Shown: positions 12,501 to 27,500 of the stretch, in pieces
Layout of the letters: each line of letters starts with the position of its first letter
How positions within the stretch are numbered: position 1 is the stretch's first letter
Assembly (NCBI GenBank): GCA_017165825.1
Contig: CM029370.1
Location: 23,241,945-23,305,944 of the forward strand
From: Hepsetus odoe
Taxonomy: Eukaryota; Chordata; Actinopteri; Characiformes; Hepsetidae
Reading direction: 5' to 3'
DNA length: 64,000 nt
The notes under the pieces: generated by a model
Databases searched by the model: none
What the model saw: only the letters and a program-made list of their open reading frames with translations
Told to the model about the DNA's origin: nothing
Position numbers and translations under genes: made by a program

Positions 12501-15500
12501 GATTAACCCACATTCTGTGAGTATTCCCGAGACATTATGCTGCAGTAAGGGGACATTAATCACAGAGTTAGTTCTCTTTTGCAAATCAGCAAATTTATAC
12601 ACCCAGCACTGCCATTTATCATCCTGATCAATATTTACAAATCTCGCTGTAAGTGCTGATTGAAACGAACAGAAACAAGCGCATGAGGAAATTATCCGGC
12701 TCTCCTATTGATCAAAGGCTTTTAGATCTGCATTTTAGCGAATGAGTAGATTGAGGAAAACACATAGAAAACCCTCACGTTTAATGGCTGTTACAATCAG
12801 TCTGGCACGTTGGCTATAAAGAGTCTGAACACTCTGGAGGCAGTGTTACCCATTGTGGCTGTTGGAGTGTCCCTGAACTGTCCAGCTTCATGTGATTTTG
12901 CATCCTTGCTCTAACATATTTTATTTTACTATCCAGCAAATTTGCAAGACTATTACGCTCAAGTAGGTACATCAGAGCTGAAAAAGTGTAGGGCAGTAAC
13001 CGCACCAGGTCTCCAAGTATCCAGTAACTCCATGTTTGACGAATTCACAGGTGGGTCAGACCTTGACTTTCTCTCTCATGGCTGTAAAAAACAAAGTAAG
13101 CATCCCCATAAGATAACCTGCTTTTGATGTTCTGTTTCAAAGAGGAAATTTAAATAACACTCCTACTTATTGTTTACTGGGTAAAGTTGAATGTTAACTG
13201 GCCAATGTCAAAAAGGAAATTTCCACGATTGCATATGTTTCATATATATTCTTCATGTTTTAGGTTCTTTGTTAATAATATTTCAAAGCAGAACATTAAA
13301 TGATTACTTGTGCTGATGATAACAGGATAAGGTTCCCTGTGGTCAATTATATTGCCACTAATTTTCCATACTTGGAAACAACCTAAAGGCAAAAATTCCA
13401 AAATTTGCTTTGTGAGCAGGTTTGATATCACAAAATATCACATAAGAGTCCCTTAGAGCTGACAGTGTAGTAAACTATTATTAACAATATACTGAGGTTG
13501 TCATACAGTTAAGTCAATGGTATTTGCATATACTAATTTCAATAAAAGAGGCAGAGATCTATCCTTGCTCTGACTAAGAGTTTGTGAAACAACAGACTGA
13601 ATTTAAACAGCGTTAATCGTCAGTGATTGTTTCTACATATGTTCAGGCATGTCCTTCTGACACTATTTTTAAACCTGCTTTTAATAAGCAGAGGTCTAAT
13701 CAATATTTTAGTTTTTTTTTTAGCAGCTCTTTAGTGTTGTTTCAACTAGAGTGTCCATGTCACCATTTCTTGTAACAGGTATTTCTAGCGCTGGGTGGTG
13801 GTGGTCCAGTGGTAGGATACTTGCCTATGGACCTATGGCTCAAGAGGTCCCAGGTTTGAATCCCACCTCTGGCACTACCACCACTGGGTCCCTGAGCAAG
13901 ACCCTTAATCCTGAGTTGCTCCAGGGGGACTGTCCCTGTAATTAGGACATGTAAGTCGCTCTGGATAAGAGCGTCTGCTAAATGCTGTAAATGTATTGCT
14001 GAATTCATATGTGAGCTATTTGGAAATTGTGTTATTTTACCATAATTACAGACATTTGTGCTAGTTAAAAAAATATTAATTCTGATACTGTGATGTCCAG
14101 CGAAGGCATACATAATGCGTCCAAGTATGGGTGATATTCAACGACTGCAGCATTACAATTTTAACAGATTATCAGTTTGGACACCTTTGTCATCACCTAT
14201 CTAATCTCTAACCTCCCCGCAGAATGAGACCTAGCCTCTATTCTGTAGAAGTGAATTTTTAAAGCAATGCCTATAGCCAATGACAGTGTCTGACTGCCTG
14301 CATGTCCTTGGTGGCACGTTTATGGGGAGTGGCTTATGCTCATGTTATCTCTGGCTGATGACCCAGAGAGAAGAGTAAAATGGATGATGTTCAGTAACTA
14401 TTGTGACAGCATCCTGAGAGATGAGGGCTGTCCTCACAGGACTCCTCAGACTCATCTGGACTAACACACACTCTGCTGCCACCAAAAAACACACACACAA
14501 CATAGCTGTTTCTGAAGATGCCCTCTGGGACCAAGAAGCGTCTGGCTCGAGTGAACTCGGTAATTGGGCCCACATGTATCTCCAGAGAAGGAAAAATGCA
14601 TGAGTAAAGAAACAGGAGAGATATTTCATGACCACTTATGCTTCGACATCTCATCACTTTACTGCCAGTGAGGAAGGGAAATGGAAAAAAATTTACAATT
14701 CTTGGAGTTCCTGAAAATGCACCACTTAAAGATCAATTCAGATAAATGTAAATAAATAAATATAATAACAGACTGACCAGCTTTAACAGTTATAAAATTC
14801 ATGTTGTTGTTTTTCCAGATTTTCTGGATCATTAAGCCATTGCCAATTTCACCCACTATCTAGGATCTTTTCAAACGGTACCTCATGCAATTTCATTGGA
14901 CGTTGGAGGAGAAGAGTGACTGCCAATTCTGCTATGTCAGTTACAGAGGCCTGTGCTGGCTAGCGTGAGTAAAGAGGAAAAAGGCATAAGACAGTTGCAC
15001 CACCTGAGAGCCCCAGAATATATGTCCCACATAGTGCGCTATATAGGGAGTTTAAAGCTGTTTGAGATTCTGTCTGGGTTTAAGTGCTATTTAGGCAGAC
15101 AACAGTGACATCCCCTTAACGAACACTACTGCGGTCTTACAGTAAATCATACAGAATGTATATTTTCCTCAAAGCCTTTACTGGAGCAATTCAGCCTACT
15201 AGCTACCTTAAGGCCCAATGGTGTTCAGTCTGTTCTAGAGGTGGTTGACTAGTCTATGCAGTGCACAGCAATCTACAGACAGAAAAAAATTCTGGTCTGA
15301 TCTTTTGAAAAATTGCTTATTAAAATGTAATGGCAATTATCTTTAATATATGTAAACTATATAGTGAAGAGAGATTTGAAGTGAAGTGTTCTTTCTGTGA
15401 TTTAGGAACAGCAGGAACATCAGGGATACCAAGATGGCAGCTGTAGAGCCAGGTCTATTAGATTAGGCTATTTTTATACCTGCTCTCCAGTTTAATAGAG

Positions 15501-18500
15501 TTATATAGCTCTGGATTGCCAAGCCAAAGCTGATTTCAAAATGAGACGACTGACAGGCTGCCAGGTATCAAAACAAAAAATAGACCAGCTCTGAGACTAC
15601 TTCATCCAGTGAAAAAGAACTGAAGAGGCTGGAACACTACACTTGCAAATTTCCCAACAAATGTTTCAGTTTTAACCAACAGCCAGTTCTAAGCACTTCA
15701 CTTGTACTAAACAAATACCGTAATTGTGTAGGGGTCATAGAGATGCACTGATGAAGGTATGGTTTCCATTACAGTGTTTCAGAATTATACTAATAGCCTG
15801 CAGCCTTCCATGGTTCTTGTGACTTAGGTTTTAGAGAAAAAGTCATTGTTTGAATGAAAGCAAGAATTGACACGATATGGTGAATTGTGACAAATATGAG
15901 TGCGGCACTGTTTATCCATGACTGTGCTGACTCTAAATGCTGATTCTAAGTTAGTAAAGTCATCAAACAAACAAAAAAACACAAGAAACTTTAGAATCTG
16001 GACCAAATTAAAGCTGTTTTAATATGCAGGTTGTTACCAGGAGACTTGCCAGACTGCAGAAGTTATAAGATGCACCGTATCAATAAATGGCACTTAGAAT
16101 TTGAAAGAACATCACAAACCAGAATTTCAACCTTAGCAAGAAAAAAAGCAACCAACTTATAAACACTCAATGCATGTAACTCCAGCAAATGAATTCAGTC
16201 ATGCTACGTTTACATTCAGTTACAAGTTGCTTTTTGAAAGTGGATTTTTCCACTATGTCAGCATAGACAATCTCCATGTCATTTTAATATGGTCACATGT
16301 CCAACTATTTAACTGACAGATATGGCAAAGGCGTGGCAAATCTAACTCACTAACTCACTCGCTCACTCACTCACTAATCTTCCCTGCCCTCCTTTTGCGA
16401 CTTTAGCTACCATCTGAGCTCCAGACTGCCAGTGCTGGATAGGGGTAAGAAAGAGTCTTACCCCTGATTGGCCAAAGAATGAGGGGCCATGCTGACAGAT
16501 GAAGGGAGTGCTTGTGGGCTCCCAACCCTGTGGGTGGCTCATCCACACTCACGACAGTGTGCAGTGGAGCAAAGGGCAGCGTAAAGCCTGCAGGCACTGC
16601 TGCCTCCCCCAGCCTACTACTGTTAGTCATACTGAGGCAGAGAACCACTCCATCACATCACCCCATCATACCATAGCAAAAAGAGGAAGGTACCAGATAG
16701 AATATTACAAAAGCAGCGGAGGTGTTTAGAACTGGCCGTCATGGTAAGGGTGATGGAAGTCCCTGGCTCAGTTGCTTAAGCCTGCATTAATTAAAGATCC
16801 AATGAGTAAAATTCCACACAGGGCTGAAGAAATATTAAGAAAAAAGAGGATTACTGTATAGTGTAGGACAGATGGAATGGAAAAAGAATAGAAAAGACCA
16901 TACCATATTAGCAACTTGCTAATAAATGGAATATACCCTAAAATATAAAGGCACATTATGATAAAATATATACTGCAGGAAAACTTTAACTGGGACTTAA
17001 ATTTTATTCTGGTCCAGCCCCAAAAAGGAGGAAACTGAAGAGAAAAACCCTCCAGAATAAACAACCACTTAAATATGCTGAGGTGAAAGCATGGAAAACC
17101 ATGTTAAAAAAAAAAAAGAACAGTTTTATTATAAACCAAAAGTTTAAAGTTAGTGGGTTTAATTTAATTTACTGAAAACTTTCTGTTGCAATACTTTTGC
17201 TCAATTGAAAAATGGGATGATGAGGCACCCAAGGCACTGTGTTCTATGTAATTTAACCTATTTAGAAATAAAGGGGTGGCGGTGGTCTAGTGGTAGGATA
17301 GTTGCCTGTGGTTCCGGAGATCCCAGGTTCGAATCCCACCTCTGGCACTACCACCACTGGGTCCCTGAGCAAGACCCTTAACCCTGAGTGTCTCCAGGGG
17401 GACTGTCCCTGTAATTAGGACATGTAAGTCGCTCTGGATAAGAGCGTCTGCTAAATGCTGTAAATGTAAATGGCAAGAAATTGAAGCTGAAAATCAGGCA
17501 GAAAAAATAAGAACCGCTGTTCTTATCAACTGTCGTTGTGTGCTGTCGGTTTGGCTACACTGTTAAACCTGTCTCTCTGATAGATAATCCATGACTGATA
17601 ATATGTTCAATGACTGTAGGCCTTGTTTCATTTTTTTACCACTGCCCTTGGTCTTTCTCTCTTGAGCCTCTTCATCATCCCGCAATAATTCTAATTTTTT
17701 TCCTGCTTTTCCTGATTTTGTCCATGCTTACAAAGTTATCACAAATATGACCACTTATACATGCACAATACAGAGGTCAGCGGGTTAACTAATCAACAGA
17801 TTGATACCTGCTGTGTATGGTTTCATTTTAATTTTATGTATTGTTTTATTTCTTTACATCATATGATTTTACAGTCAGTTTCAAAAGGGTCTTGATAGTA
17901 ATAAAGTTTTTAATGTTGTTTAAGAGTATGTAAGCACATTCAAAATGGGCACTAAAAATTTTGTGTTAAAGGTGAGTTTTGAGCGTGAAATAATCCATGA
18001 ATTTTTAAGCCTGGTCATTGAACACATTTGGTAGAAAAGCAATGAGAAATGATTCACTGGTTTGCCCACATAAGCTGCTGTTATGCCAGTTGTTGATATA
18101 GTTTTGAAAAAGTGACTTCAGTATTCATTAGTAATTAAGAATTGAAATCATCTTGAACTGGGATTTGCTTATCAAGTGAAAATATGTGCAGTGGTCAGTC
18201 CGGCTTGCCAAGGTCTTCAACATGTCCTACACCTATTCAGCAGTGATGTGAGTAGAAAGGGTGAGGCTCTTTAATAGTCTGATCCATATTGGTTCAGGTT
18301 GCTTTCTCACCAGCGGGACTGCACCAAAGTTTGCCAGATGATGAGGAAGGAGACCAACCTATTTTTTGGATCGATTAAACAGATTAAAGCTGTAAATGGG
18401 AAAGCACCCTCAGGTTTGTAGCCAACTGCAACTGTGGTGGTCTAGTGGTAAGACACTCGCCTGTGGCCCCAGAGATCACTGGCTCAAATCCCGTGTCCAG

Positions 18501-21500
18501 CATTACCACCATTGGGTTCCTGAGCAAAACCGTTAACCCTAAGGTGTTCCAGGGGGGACTGTCCCTGTAATCAGGAACTGTAAGTCGAGAATTTGTAAGA
18601 GCATCTGCTAAATGCCGTAAATGTAACTATTAATATGTATAAATATTTTTTTATCATGTCCAGGGAATAATTCAAGGCATGCATTAAAAAAAATATATGA
18701 GCAATTTATAATGACCTATAATTACCTTAGCCAAAAACGTTGAGTTTTTTTTTGAGGTTTCAAGATTAAATTCGTTCTGTCAGCTTAACCTGCCTCGGAC
18801 TGCCCTGAGCAATTGTATGGCACTCAGCCAATAACTGTCAATCTGCTAATGCTCCTCTATTACTAATGTCCTCTCAGATAAGCCGGACTGGAGCACAGGG
18901 AATCGATCTGTGACCCGTCAGCATATCAACTGGACAATAAATTGGCAGAAGGAAGGTGAGTGTGTCTCGAGTATTTATGTAGGGGTTAGAGGCCCCCGGA
19001 TCCATGAAACCCTCATTATTCATTCCAATCCTGAATTTGTTTTACAAAAACAAAGCACTCCTTCACTGTATTAACATGAGTGTGGAGGAGTCTTTCCTCT
19101 AATACAGCACTGATATGTTTTATGATAGTGTTGAAACAAACAGGTCTGCTGTTAAATTGGGCAGTTAGAAAAGGATAGGAGTCAAAAACAAGTGAATAGT
19201 TGGAAGTGTCAAATAGATGCAGGAAGATGGTATAAGGATCAATATATTTAAGATGATTCACCAAACTATACCAGCCTTATCGCATGTCCTGTGCTGAACA
19301 TTCTTGCTTGTCTGCTGTAATTTGAAGCGCTAAAATGATTCCCAGACATCTTTGCTCTTTTAGCTTCAAAATCTGTGGAATTGAAATGGATGCCTGGCAT
19401 GAATTAATTATGCATTTAACTAAATCAGCTATAATTGATTTACTTTCATGGCTGAAAAAATTACAGTTTGAACACTGAATAGAGAAAGAAATACCAATTT
19501 AACAAAAAGTAAAACATTCAAACTATTCCAGCCATTATTAACTGACAGCGGTCAGAGGAAGACCTCTGGATCTCTAGGTCTTCTGCAGGAAACTAGTTTT
19601 GTGTAGATGCTTGTGGCCCTTGCTGTAGAGAACTGCAGAGCTAGCCGGAGCAAGTTTACAGGTGCTTAGACAAAAAATACTATTCAAGAGATACATACCG
19701 ATTTCATGATTCAGGAAAAGAGAAAATGTTCTTCATTCACTACACTGACAATCATTGAAAAACATCTGGCACATATTTTCCCAAACACCAATTGCATGAT
19801 CTGAACAGTGACTATTGCAGTGTTGCACTGCACTGGTACTGCTTATCTCTACTGGTACCTTTAAGAAAGCTACCTCAGGCTCAAAGTGTACTCTCCAATA
19901 TGACTGCACAGCAAAACCTAATAACCATATCAAATTCACAGGTGATATGATCACAGCGCAAAATAAACAAGATCAGGCCTACTTCTGGATCAGATAAAAC
20001 TTCACAGCAGCTAAACCTAAAGCCTGAACATTAATCCAGACCAGGAACTATGACTGTTACTTTTTCCCCCTAGAAATCTTTAACACACTGCCATGCCAGC
20101 AGATTTATTTGTTACTGCTTCAATTAATATCAACCAGCATTTCAACATCTGTCTGCTATGGTCCACTGGTTTTACTTTTTTCTACAGCGCTGTTTTTTAG
20201 GGTGGGTGATACAGCAAACATAAAAGATCATGATCCCTGAAGACATTTTCACACAAGATATCCAATCTCCTAAAGTTCATCCTAAAGTTCAAACTAAAGT
20301 TCATCTCATGCAGAGGCGTTTAATTCTAGCTCACGTTGATCTTCAGTTTACTTTCGCAGAGCTATCTCTCCTCCTACATAGAGACGTTACCACCCTATAA
20401 TGAAGATCCAAGTCTTAATATTCAGTTACTCTGGATGCAGCTGCTGTAAAAGATCCCAATAATGGCCTTCAGTCATTTTCCCCACAACTCCTATTGAAAC
20501 ATAATGGATCACAATAATCATCTTAATATAATTCTATTATAATGCAGCACACTATTTATCATTTTCATTAACTAAATGCTACTTTAAACTCTGTACTGCT
20601 AAAATACTCTGTCCTTAACCCTTCTCGTCTCTTTAGAAACATGATGTGTTATTCAACACAAAATCATTAAAAGACAAAGAAGATATCAATAGAGAAGGTA
20701 CACTTCAGTGTTGTTGGCACATTTGGACAGTTTTTCTGTGGTGTATAATGTGGGCTATTCTTTCTTGTCCAAATCCTTGACTACGAATGTTCTGTCACTT
20801 ATGTGGTTATATAACGCACTAACATACTTCTGGGAACCAGGCTTGTTTGAATTCAGACAATTTTTCACCTCTGTTACGGCAATTTTCCAGGTGAGCAGAT
20901 AACACTACCTCTGTCGTGTATGAATTACAGGATAATTCAAAAGTGAGACACGGGTAGGAATTATCTACAATTAGTCACGGATTTTGCCGAGATTGCATCT
21001 GAAAGGATCACACGTAACCCAGAAAACGTATTTTTGGATCAAACGGCAGCATCATCTGACTACCAATGTAATGAGATGGCGAAGCTGGAAACAAATACGT
21101 TTCACTTGTCAGCATGTCACGATGTGTTTTTCGCATTGGCCACGAGTAATTACTTTCCACAATGCAGAGGCCCTTAATTAATGCTGACATGCTTGGAATT
21201 AGCATAAACAGGCAGATACACTTACAAATACAAAATAGCTCTTGGGATTTTTGGAAGTGAGGGGAGTGGTCTTGACTGACAGAAGGGGGGAGTCAAGCTG
21301 ACAGGCCTCCAGGGGACAGATGGGAAAAGAGATACACTGATCATATCAAAGCCTGGTTGTCATTCGTCTGTTCATACATACAAAATACTGATAAACATTT
21401 CCTCAGTTAAAGAACATTAAATAGCATTGAAAAACAATGACATGCTGTTACCGTTTTCGTCTCGGGATAATAAACTGTATGAAATGAGCTGTATTAGGGA

Positions 21501-24500
21501 AACCTTTGAACAGACAGGCAAAACATATCTTTGTAATGGGCACATGACTCCAGTCTTCACAAATGAATACATCTAAATATATTCTTCTCTATTTTTGACT
21601 ACTTTACATCTAGGCATAAATAATTCAACAGAATGCTGGATCTGAAAAGAAGTCTATCATCCCCTTTTAACTCAAAGAGTTCCTATTATGGAAAAAAAAA
21701 TTCCCTTGAAATGAGAAAAAAAACCCCCAAAACATTAGAAATTAAGTTCCAAGAACAGTAGACTTTTTTGATAACATTTTTTATCTTATTTAATAAAAAC
21801 TAACTTATTTAATCTAAGTGAAAATGGTCAAACAAAGATGAAATAAAACTGGTTTAGGTGCAGAAAAAGCTGGATATGGCCCCAGAAAGCTATCAGGGAA
21901 ATCAGTATATCATAATTCGGAGGAAAGCCCTAGGCAAGGATTTCAGCATCTCCAGGACACCCTTGATTTAAAATAACACAAAGTAAGGTCAGCTGTCCTG
22001 GGCCACAAACATTGAGAGCACCTCTATTGAGTTAGCCATGTGTGCAGCCTGGGACGCATGCCCTTTTTTGGGCTTAAAGGAACGTATAATTCCCAAAGAG
22101 CCTGGGAGCAATTCCGCCTAATCTACTTCCCCTCATCTACATTCTCAGTCATTCTGCTAAAAATAGACAGACTAATCTTGCAATAAAATATGCAAGCACT
22201 TTGGTGATATTCAGGGCTCAGTCAGTACTATGTGAATGTTTAGATGTGATTAATTGAAACATTACCAATTGTGAATTACATCTGATGGCTAGTGTCTAAT
22301 TTAGCCTGTGTGAACATGCTGGTTGGGAATGTGTGAGATAAGTGACACCAGATTTACCGAACTTGTGGTCTCTTGCATTTTTTATGGTTTTGTACACTAT
22401 GATACATTGCTGCCTCTCAGCCCTGTAAGGCTGGTCACTGGGGATAGTGATTGGGTGGTGAGAGAGTTTCTGTCCACAGCAAGGTCAAACTCACACATGC
22501 ACACACAAAGCACACTCTCTTTGCTCACCCAGTTACATCGTACATCACTTTAGCCAAAATGAAACTTCTGTTTTAATCCCACTTTTTTTTAGTACTGCGG
22601 TCCCAATGCTAATTGTCCTCCTGCAGTAAAATGCCTTTCCTCTTGCAGGATCTCCCTCCTCTCTGTTTTTCTTAGTTTAAACCTTTTATCACTTCCTCAG
22701 TAGTAACAGGTGTGGGAGTCTTCATTAAGCACAACTTCTTCATTAATATTTGGGAGAATATTAGCAGTAAGTCTAAAGACTCTTCAGCCCTAAAGGCAAA
22801 GCTTACCGCCTACCTCAACTGGCTACTTATCAAAGGCTTAAACTTTAAAAGTGGCCACGTTGCACTTCCCACTGTGAAAAAAAACAGAAGATAAAAGAGG
22901 CAATGGGTTTGATCCATATTAGTACAGAACAATATATCTAAACTAGTAATCATTGTCATGATACATTTTCATCCTATGCTTTTCAAATGTACCATGATTA
23001 TTGTCTGTATTTAAAGAACACAAAGACTTTTGGAACTAGTGTAGAGAAAAGGAAATTACTATATTAATTGCTTTCTTAGTAATAATTAGTAATTAAAATA
23101 TTTGTATTATGTACATCAGGAAAACATCTTTTATGTTTAGTTAATCTCAATCTTTAAATGATTTTTTATACACCAACCCCTGCATCATTTGCTGCATGCT
23201 TCAGATCAAACGATCAGTAACAACGGCATAAATCTATGAATGTAACATTAAGCCAAGAAAACATGTGAAGGAGTGCATCATCAAAAATATCACCCCAAAT
23301 GCAATTTGGCCACAGCCACAGGATAAAATATGATGATAATGGATAGTCTCCATGATATCAGTGATAACAGATAACAGTCGTCAGTGGTTCCACAACCAAG
23401 AACAAAGTAAAGCAAAGAAGAGCCACACTTTGTGGCATATGAGCTTCAGCTCTCACAATGTCAAGTTCAGCTACAGCAGTGTCGGATTTAACTGAATGTA
23501 TCAGCTAGTCTCCGATTCATTTCACTGATCGACTTACTGATTTGTGTTGTGTTTATTTTCTGTTGTTATTCTTAAAAAGGGGCAGCACTGGCCTAGTGGT
23601 TAGGGAGTTGGCACCAGGATCAGAATATCGTGGGTTCAGTTCCCAGTCCATCAGGTTGCCCTGAGGTACCCTTGAGTAAGGTACGGTCCCCATCACTGCT
23701 CCCTTTCAATAGCTGCCCCCTGCTGTGCATGTGTGGTTTAAATGCAGAGGTTTAATTTCACTGTGGTTCACTGTATGCTGTGCTATGCTGTGTACTCACA
23801 ATGACAAGAATGGTCACTTTCACTTCACTTTCACTTTACAGTAGAAAATAATTAAGGTTCGCTACAGTATAACGCAGGTTGTCATTTGTCCTTTTGTGGC
23901 AGTGTTAGCCTAGTGGTTTGGCCCCATAATTAGAAGGTCTTGGGGTTGAAACCCAGACCAGTAAGTTACCATGAGGTACCCTTGAGCAAGATACCATCCC
24001 CATCATTGCTTCCCGGCACTGGCAATGGTTGTTCACTTCTACACTCTCATATGTGTATGTGTTTATGAGTTAAATACAGAGAATGTGTTTAATTTTTGTT
24101 CAGTGTGCTGTGCTGTGTCTTCACAATGACAACCAGTCATTTTCACTTCGCCATCTTCAGAATTTGCAGTAAAACATTAATGTTGTATAAAACCCATTAT
24201 ATTGTATTGCGATGTATTTTACTGCATTGTTGTATCATGGCTCGCATGTGAGCTTGTTGACAGTGTGTAAGATTGGTATTAAAGTGAATTTGTGGCCTTT
24301 AATGGCCTTTCTTTCAAATGTTTCAAATGGTCTAATAAACTGAATATTATATCAAAATATGTTATTTTTTTCAACAATTTCAACCACTTAGTATTTTTAC
24401 TGTATCAGAAAATATATTGTATGACAGCCTTAGTAATAATAGTAATAGTAAAATTTGAATCATGGTGTTTCTTGTCTGGTTCAGATTCGTCTGGTTTGTA

Positions 24501-27500
24501 AGCTATTCCATCATGAGTGTACATGTGAATCTATTTAGTCTGTATTTGCTTTACATCTGGTGTCTTTTTGACAGGCTGGGAGGGATGACGGAGAGATAAA
24601 ACAGTGAAGGAAATGGAGAAGGAGAGGGTTAAAAGGCTTGTCATCTCTTAAATGCACATTAATATTACAAGCTGTTATAAATTTCACACAGGCTTGTTTT
24701 TTTTTCTGTGGGTCAATCACTCATGTTTACTAAAGGTCTAAAACTGTCGGAAGGGAGATTGATTATAGCCCTTTTCCATGCTCAGGCTGTATTGATCCAG
24801 GGCCTGACAGGCACCCTACGATGACTTAAAATATCCACCTCCTGTAATCAACTGATGGAGCTCTGTGGCCATTAAAGCTCAGAAAGAAGCCGGTGTATGT
24901 CTGAGACAATCGGTCAGACCAGCCTGTGATCAAGCTTCAGTCCACAGCCTGAATGAAGAGCAAACACTAAAGCTGTTAGCTGTTTCAGGAAGATGTTTCA
25001 TGCTCTCATTGTTTTATAAAGTGAATTTAAGTTGCAAACCTAACACACATTACACCAATGCATTTCATTTAGTGTGCATTTAAAGCTTCAATCAGAACTA
25101 TTTTTTCAGCTCCTAAAATCCAGATACCCCATTTCATACTTCTGAGTGTGTTGATTCTGAGCAAAAACTTCAGTACACTTTTTGGTCGATGCACTAATGA
25201 ATATCTGCCCATCCCAGGACATGCTGATGGTGCAAACAAAAATGTATTAAGAACGTAGAAAAATGTCAAATCAACTGAAATGTTTTTTTTTCCTTTTTTG
25301 GAGTCATATGATCATGGTCTGTTGTTTTTCACACACTGTAGCTGAACTAAAGGTCAGTGGAATTAATGTTGTTTCTAGAAATTCTCCAAAAACAAATACT
25401 TTCCAAGGGTTTTCCAGTTTCAGTGCAAAAACAGAATGTAGAAGAGGAGCAGTTGTTAAACCAGTAGAGTAGATACAGACATTTCAGTTCAGATTACACT
25501 GAATAGGCTGGGATCCGTGACTTTGTGTGGTGCAGTGCTGGGTGTGAGATATTAACATAAAATCCTCCCGATCTGAATGAACACTGTAACAGTTCTTGTT
25601 TAATAAATGTGTAATAACATCCACAGTCGTAAGTGAAGAACTTACAGACAAAATGATGACCTCCAGCACTGAATTGAGACCTATGCGTAGCTAAATAAAT
25701 GCAGATAGTTTTGAATAGACATACAATGCATATGATTGCCTCTATATTGGCAGGTAATCTAGTAATTAATTGGACAATTCCACAAATACAGAATGCTCTT
25801 TAGGATCTCTGACACTTTTCTGAGTATTACTGATTAATGCTTAAACAAAAGGCTTTATAATAAAGCTAGGAAAAATGGCAATAACCAATTGATTTTTTTA
25901 GGTGGTACACTAACAACACGAAAAGATAAAAACCAACACAGTGCTGAGCGCTCAGTGAAACTTACAATGAAATTGTAACAGGCCTTGACACTATAATACT
26001 GAAAACATTCAATACAAATGACCTCTGCAATAAACAAAGAAGAAAAATATTAAATAAACTGGCTACAGAAATAATCATGTCGATATCTTTCTACCAACTC
26101 TGGGGAAAATCTACTAGGTTGTAAAAACAACAAAGATTTCACATTTAGAAACTCTCTTCAGAAGTCCCTCCAGTATGAGGAGGCTGAGTGAAGTGAAAGT
26201 GACTATTTGTCGCGCAGTGAACCGCAACGAAATGCCTCCTCTGCATTTAACACATGCACACACCCTATTGCTGTGAGCAGCCATGTCCAGCACCCAGGGA
26301 GCAGTGACGGGAATGGTACCTTTTTCAAGGGTACCTCAGTGCAACCTACAGGTCCGGGATTCAAACCCATTACCTAACAATCCTGGGGCCTAATCCCAAA
26401 ACCACCGAAACAGTTAGCTGATTAAAATAGCCTATTATATGTTTTTTATAAATCCATACACAGTAAAATAACTTGCCAATATGACCATGTGTTCTGCAAA
26501 GGAGCTAAAACAACAATGAAAACATATGGATAAAGAAATAGTAAAAGATGATTGTTGTAAAATGCCTCCCATGTGATCAGACTGTCTGCATGTCCCATTT
26601 GTAATATTTTTAACATAAATGTATGTGAATCAATTCAATTAATTAAATATAGTGATACAGAGACTGTCTACATTTCCCTGTATATGGCAACACCTCCTTA
26701 ACAATAAAAGTAATACTGTCATTATTAACTCTGACAATTTTGTTCTGCAGACTGCAAAGAAACTATTTAGGAGATCAAACTGGTCAATACAGAGCCACAT
26801 GGCCTTCTGGTAGTCATTATGATGCTGTATGTAAGTATGACCAAGACTCTAGCTATTCTGCTCATATAGTAACCCACTTGTGCTCGACTCAGCAAGCCCA
26901 GCAATGCCTTTCTTACATAATATCAAGGTCAGATATCAAAATATCTGCTGCTTCAGGAACAATAGAAGTAACACAATGCCTTCTTTTCCTCAGACCTTCA
27001 ATATCATTCATAAGCAGATATGGAATACACAATCTCTTACCAGTGGGAGTGAGAAGTCTGGGTGGTGGTGGTGGAGGGGGTGGGGGTGGTAATGGTGGGT
27101 AGCGTCTACATTGGCATGGCAGCTGGCAGAACCCTTCCACTGGTGCTGCTGAGCTTCGAGAACATGACTTCTGGAGCTCTCCCTGGGCATGCTGGAGACC
27201 AGGGGTGGACACAATGTCAGGATTTGTCAAGACAACCCTACATTCTCCAATATTCCCTTTACGTTGTAATTTTATCAGTTTCACATGTGGCCCTACACAT
27301 AAGTAAGAAGTAATTGGCAAAAAATGAACGGAGAAACCAACATAAACTGTTACGAATAAAGAGTAGTGCTAGCATTACATGCCAGAAAAGCTTCAGTTCA
27401 CCTTGGCACAGATTTTAAACTCTGAAACTGCCTTGGATGGATGGGATGCCACTCTTGCAGTACTGATGTTTTGATGATGGTGTTGTGGAAAGCACCACAA

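Larger units (their letters stand above)
6562..27040 (-). other. prima1: prima1 intron 2 (20.5 kb), repeat-rich
   Basis: Bounded by a GTAAGAG donor at 27040 and a TTCTTAG acceptor at 6562. It contains the Rex3-like LINE (8435-11768) in antisense orientation and SINEs at about 7454, 13791, 17273, 18432, 23579, 23896 and 26189. The remaining unique stretches (6562-7453, 11783-13790, 13996-17272, 17472-18431, 18626-23578, 24150-26188 and 26411-27040) hold no coding exon, RNA gene or structured repeat that I could recognise, apart from simple repeats and one possible conserved block near 21.1 kb. Confidence 0.7.

Noticed and set aside
17273..17350. Possible tRNA genes (box A and box B sequences at many SINE heads)
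   Set aside because: They are followed by SINE bodies and LINE-type tails, and no intact cloverleaf was recognised; they are SINE promoters, not tRNA genes.
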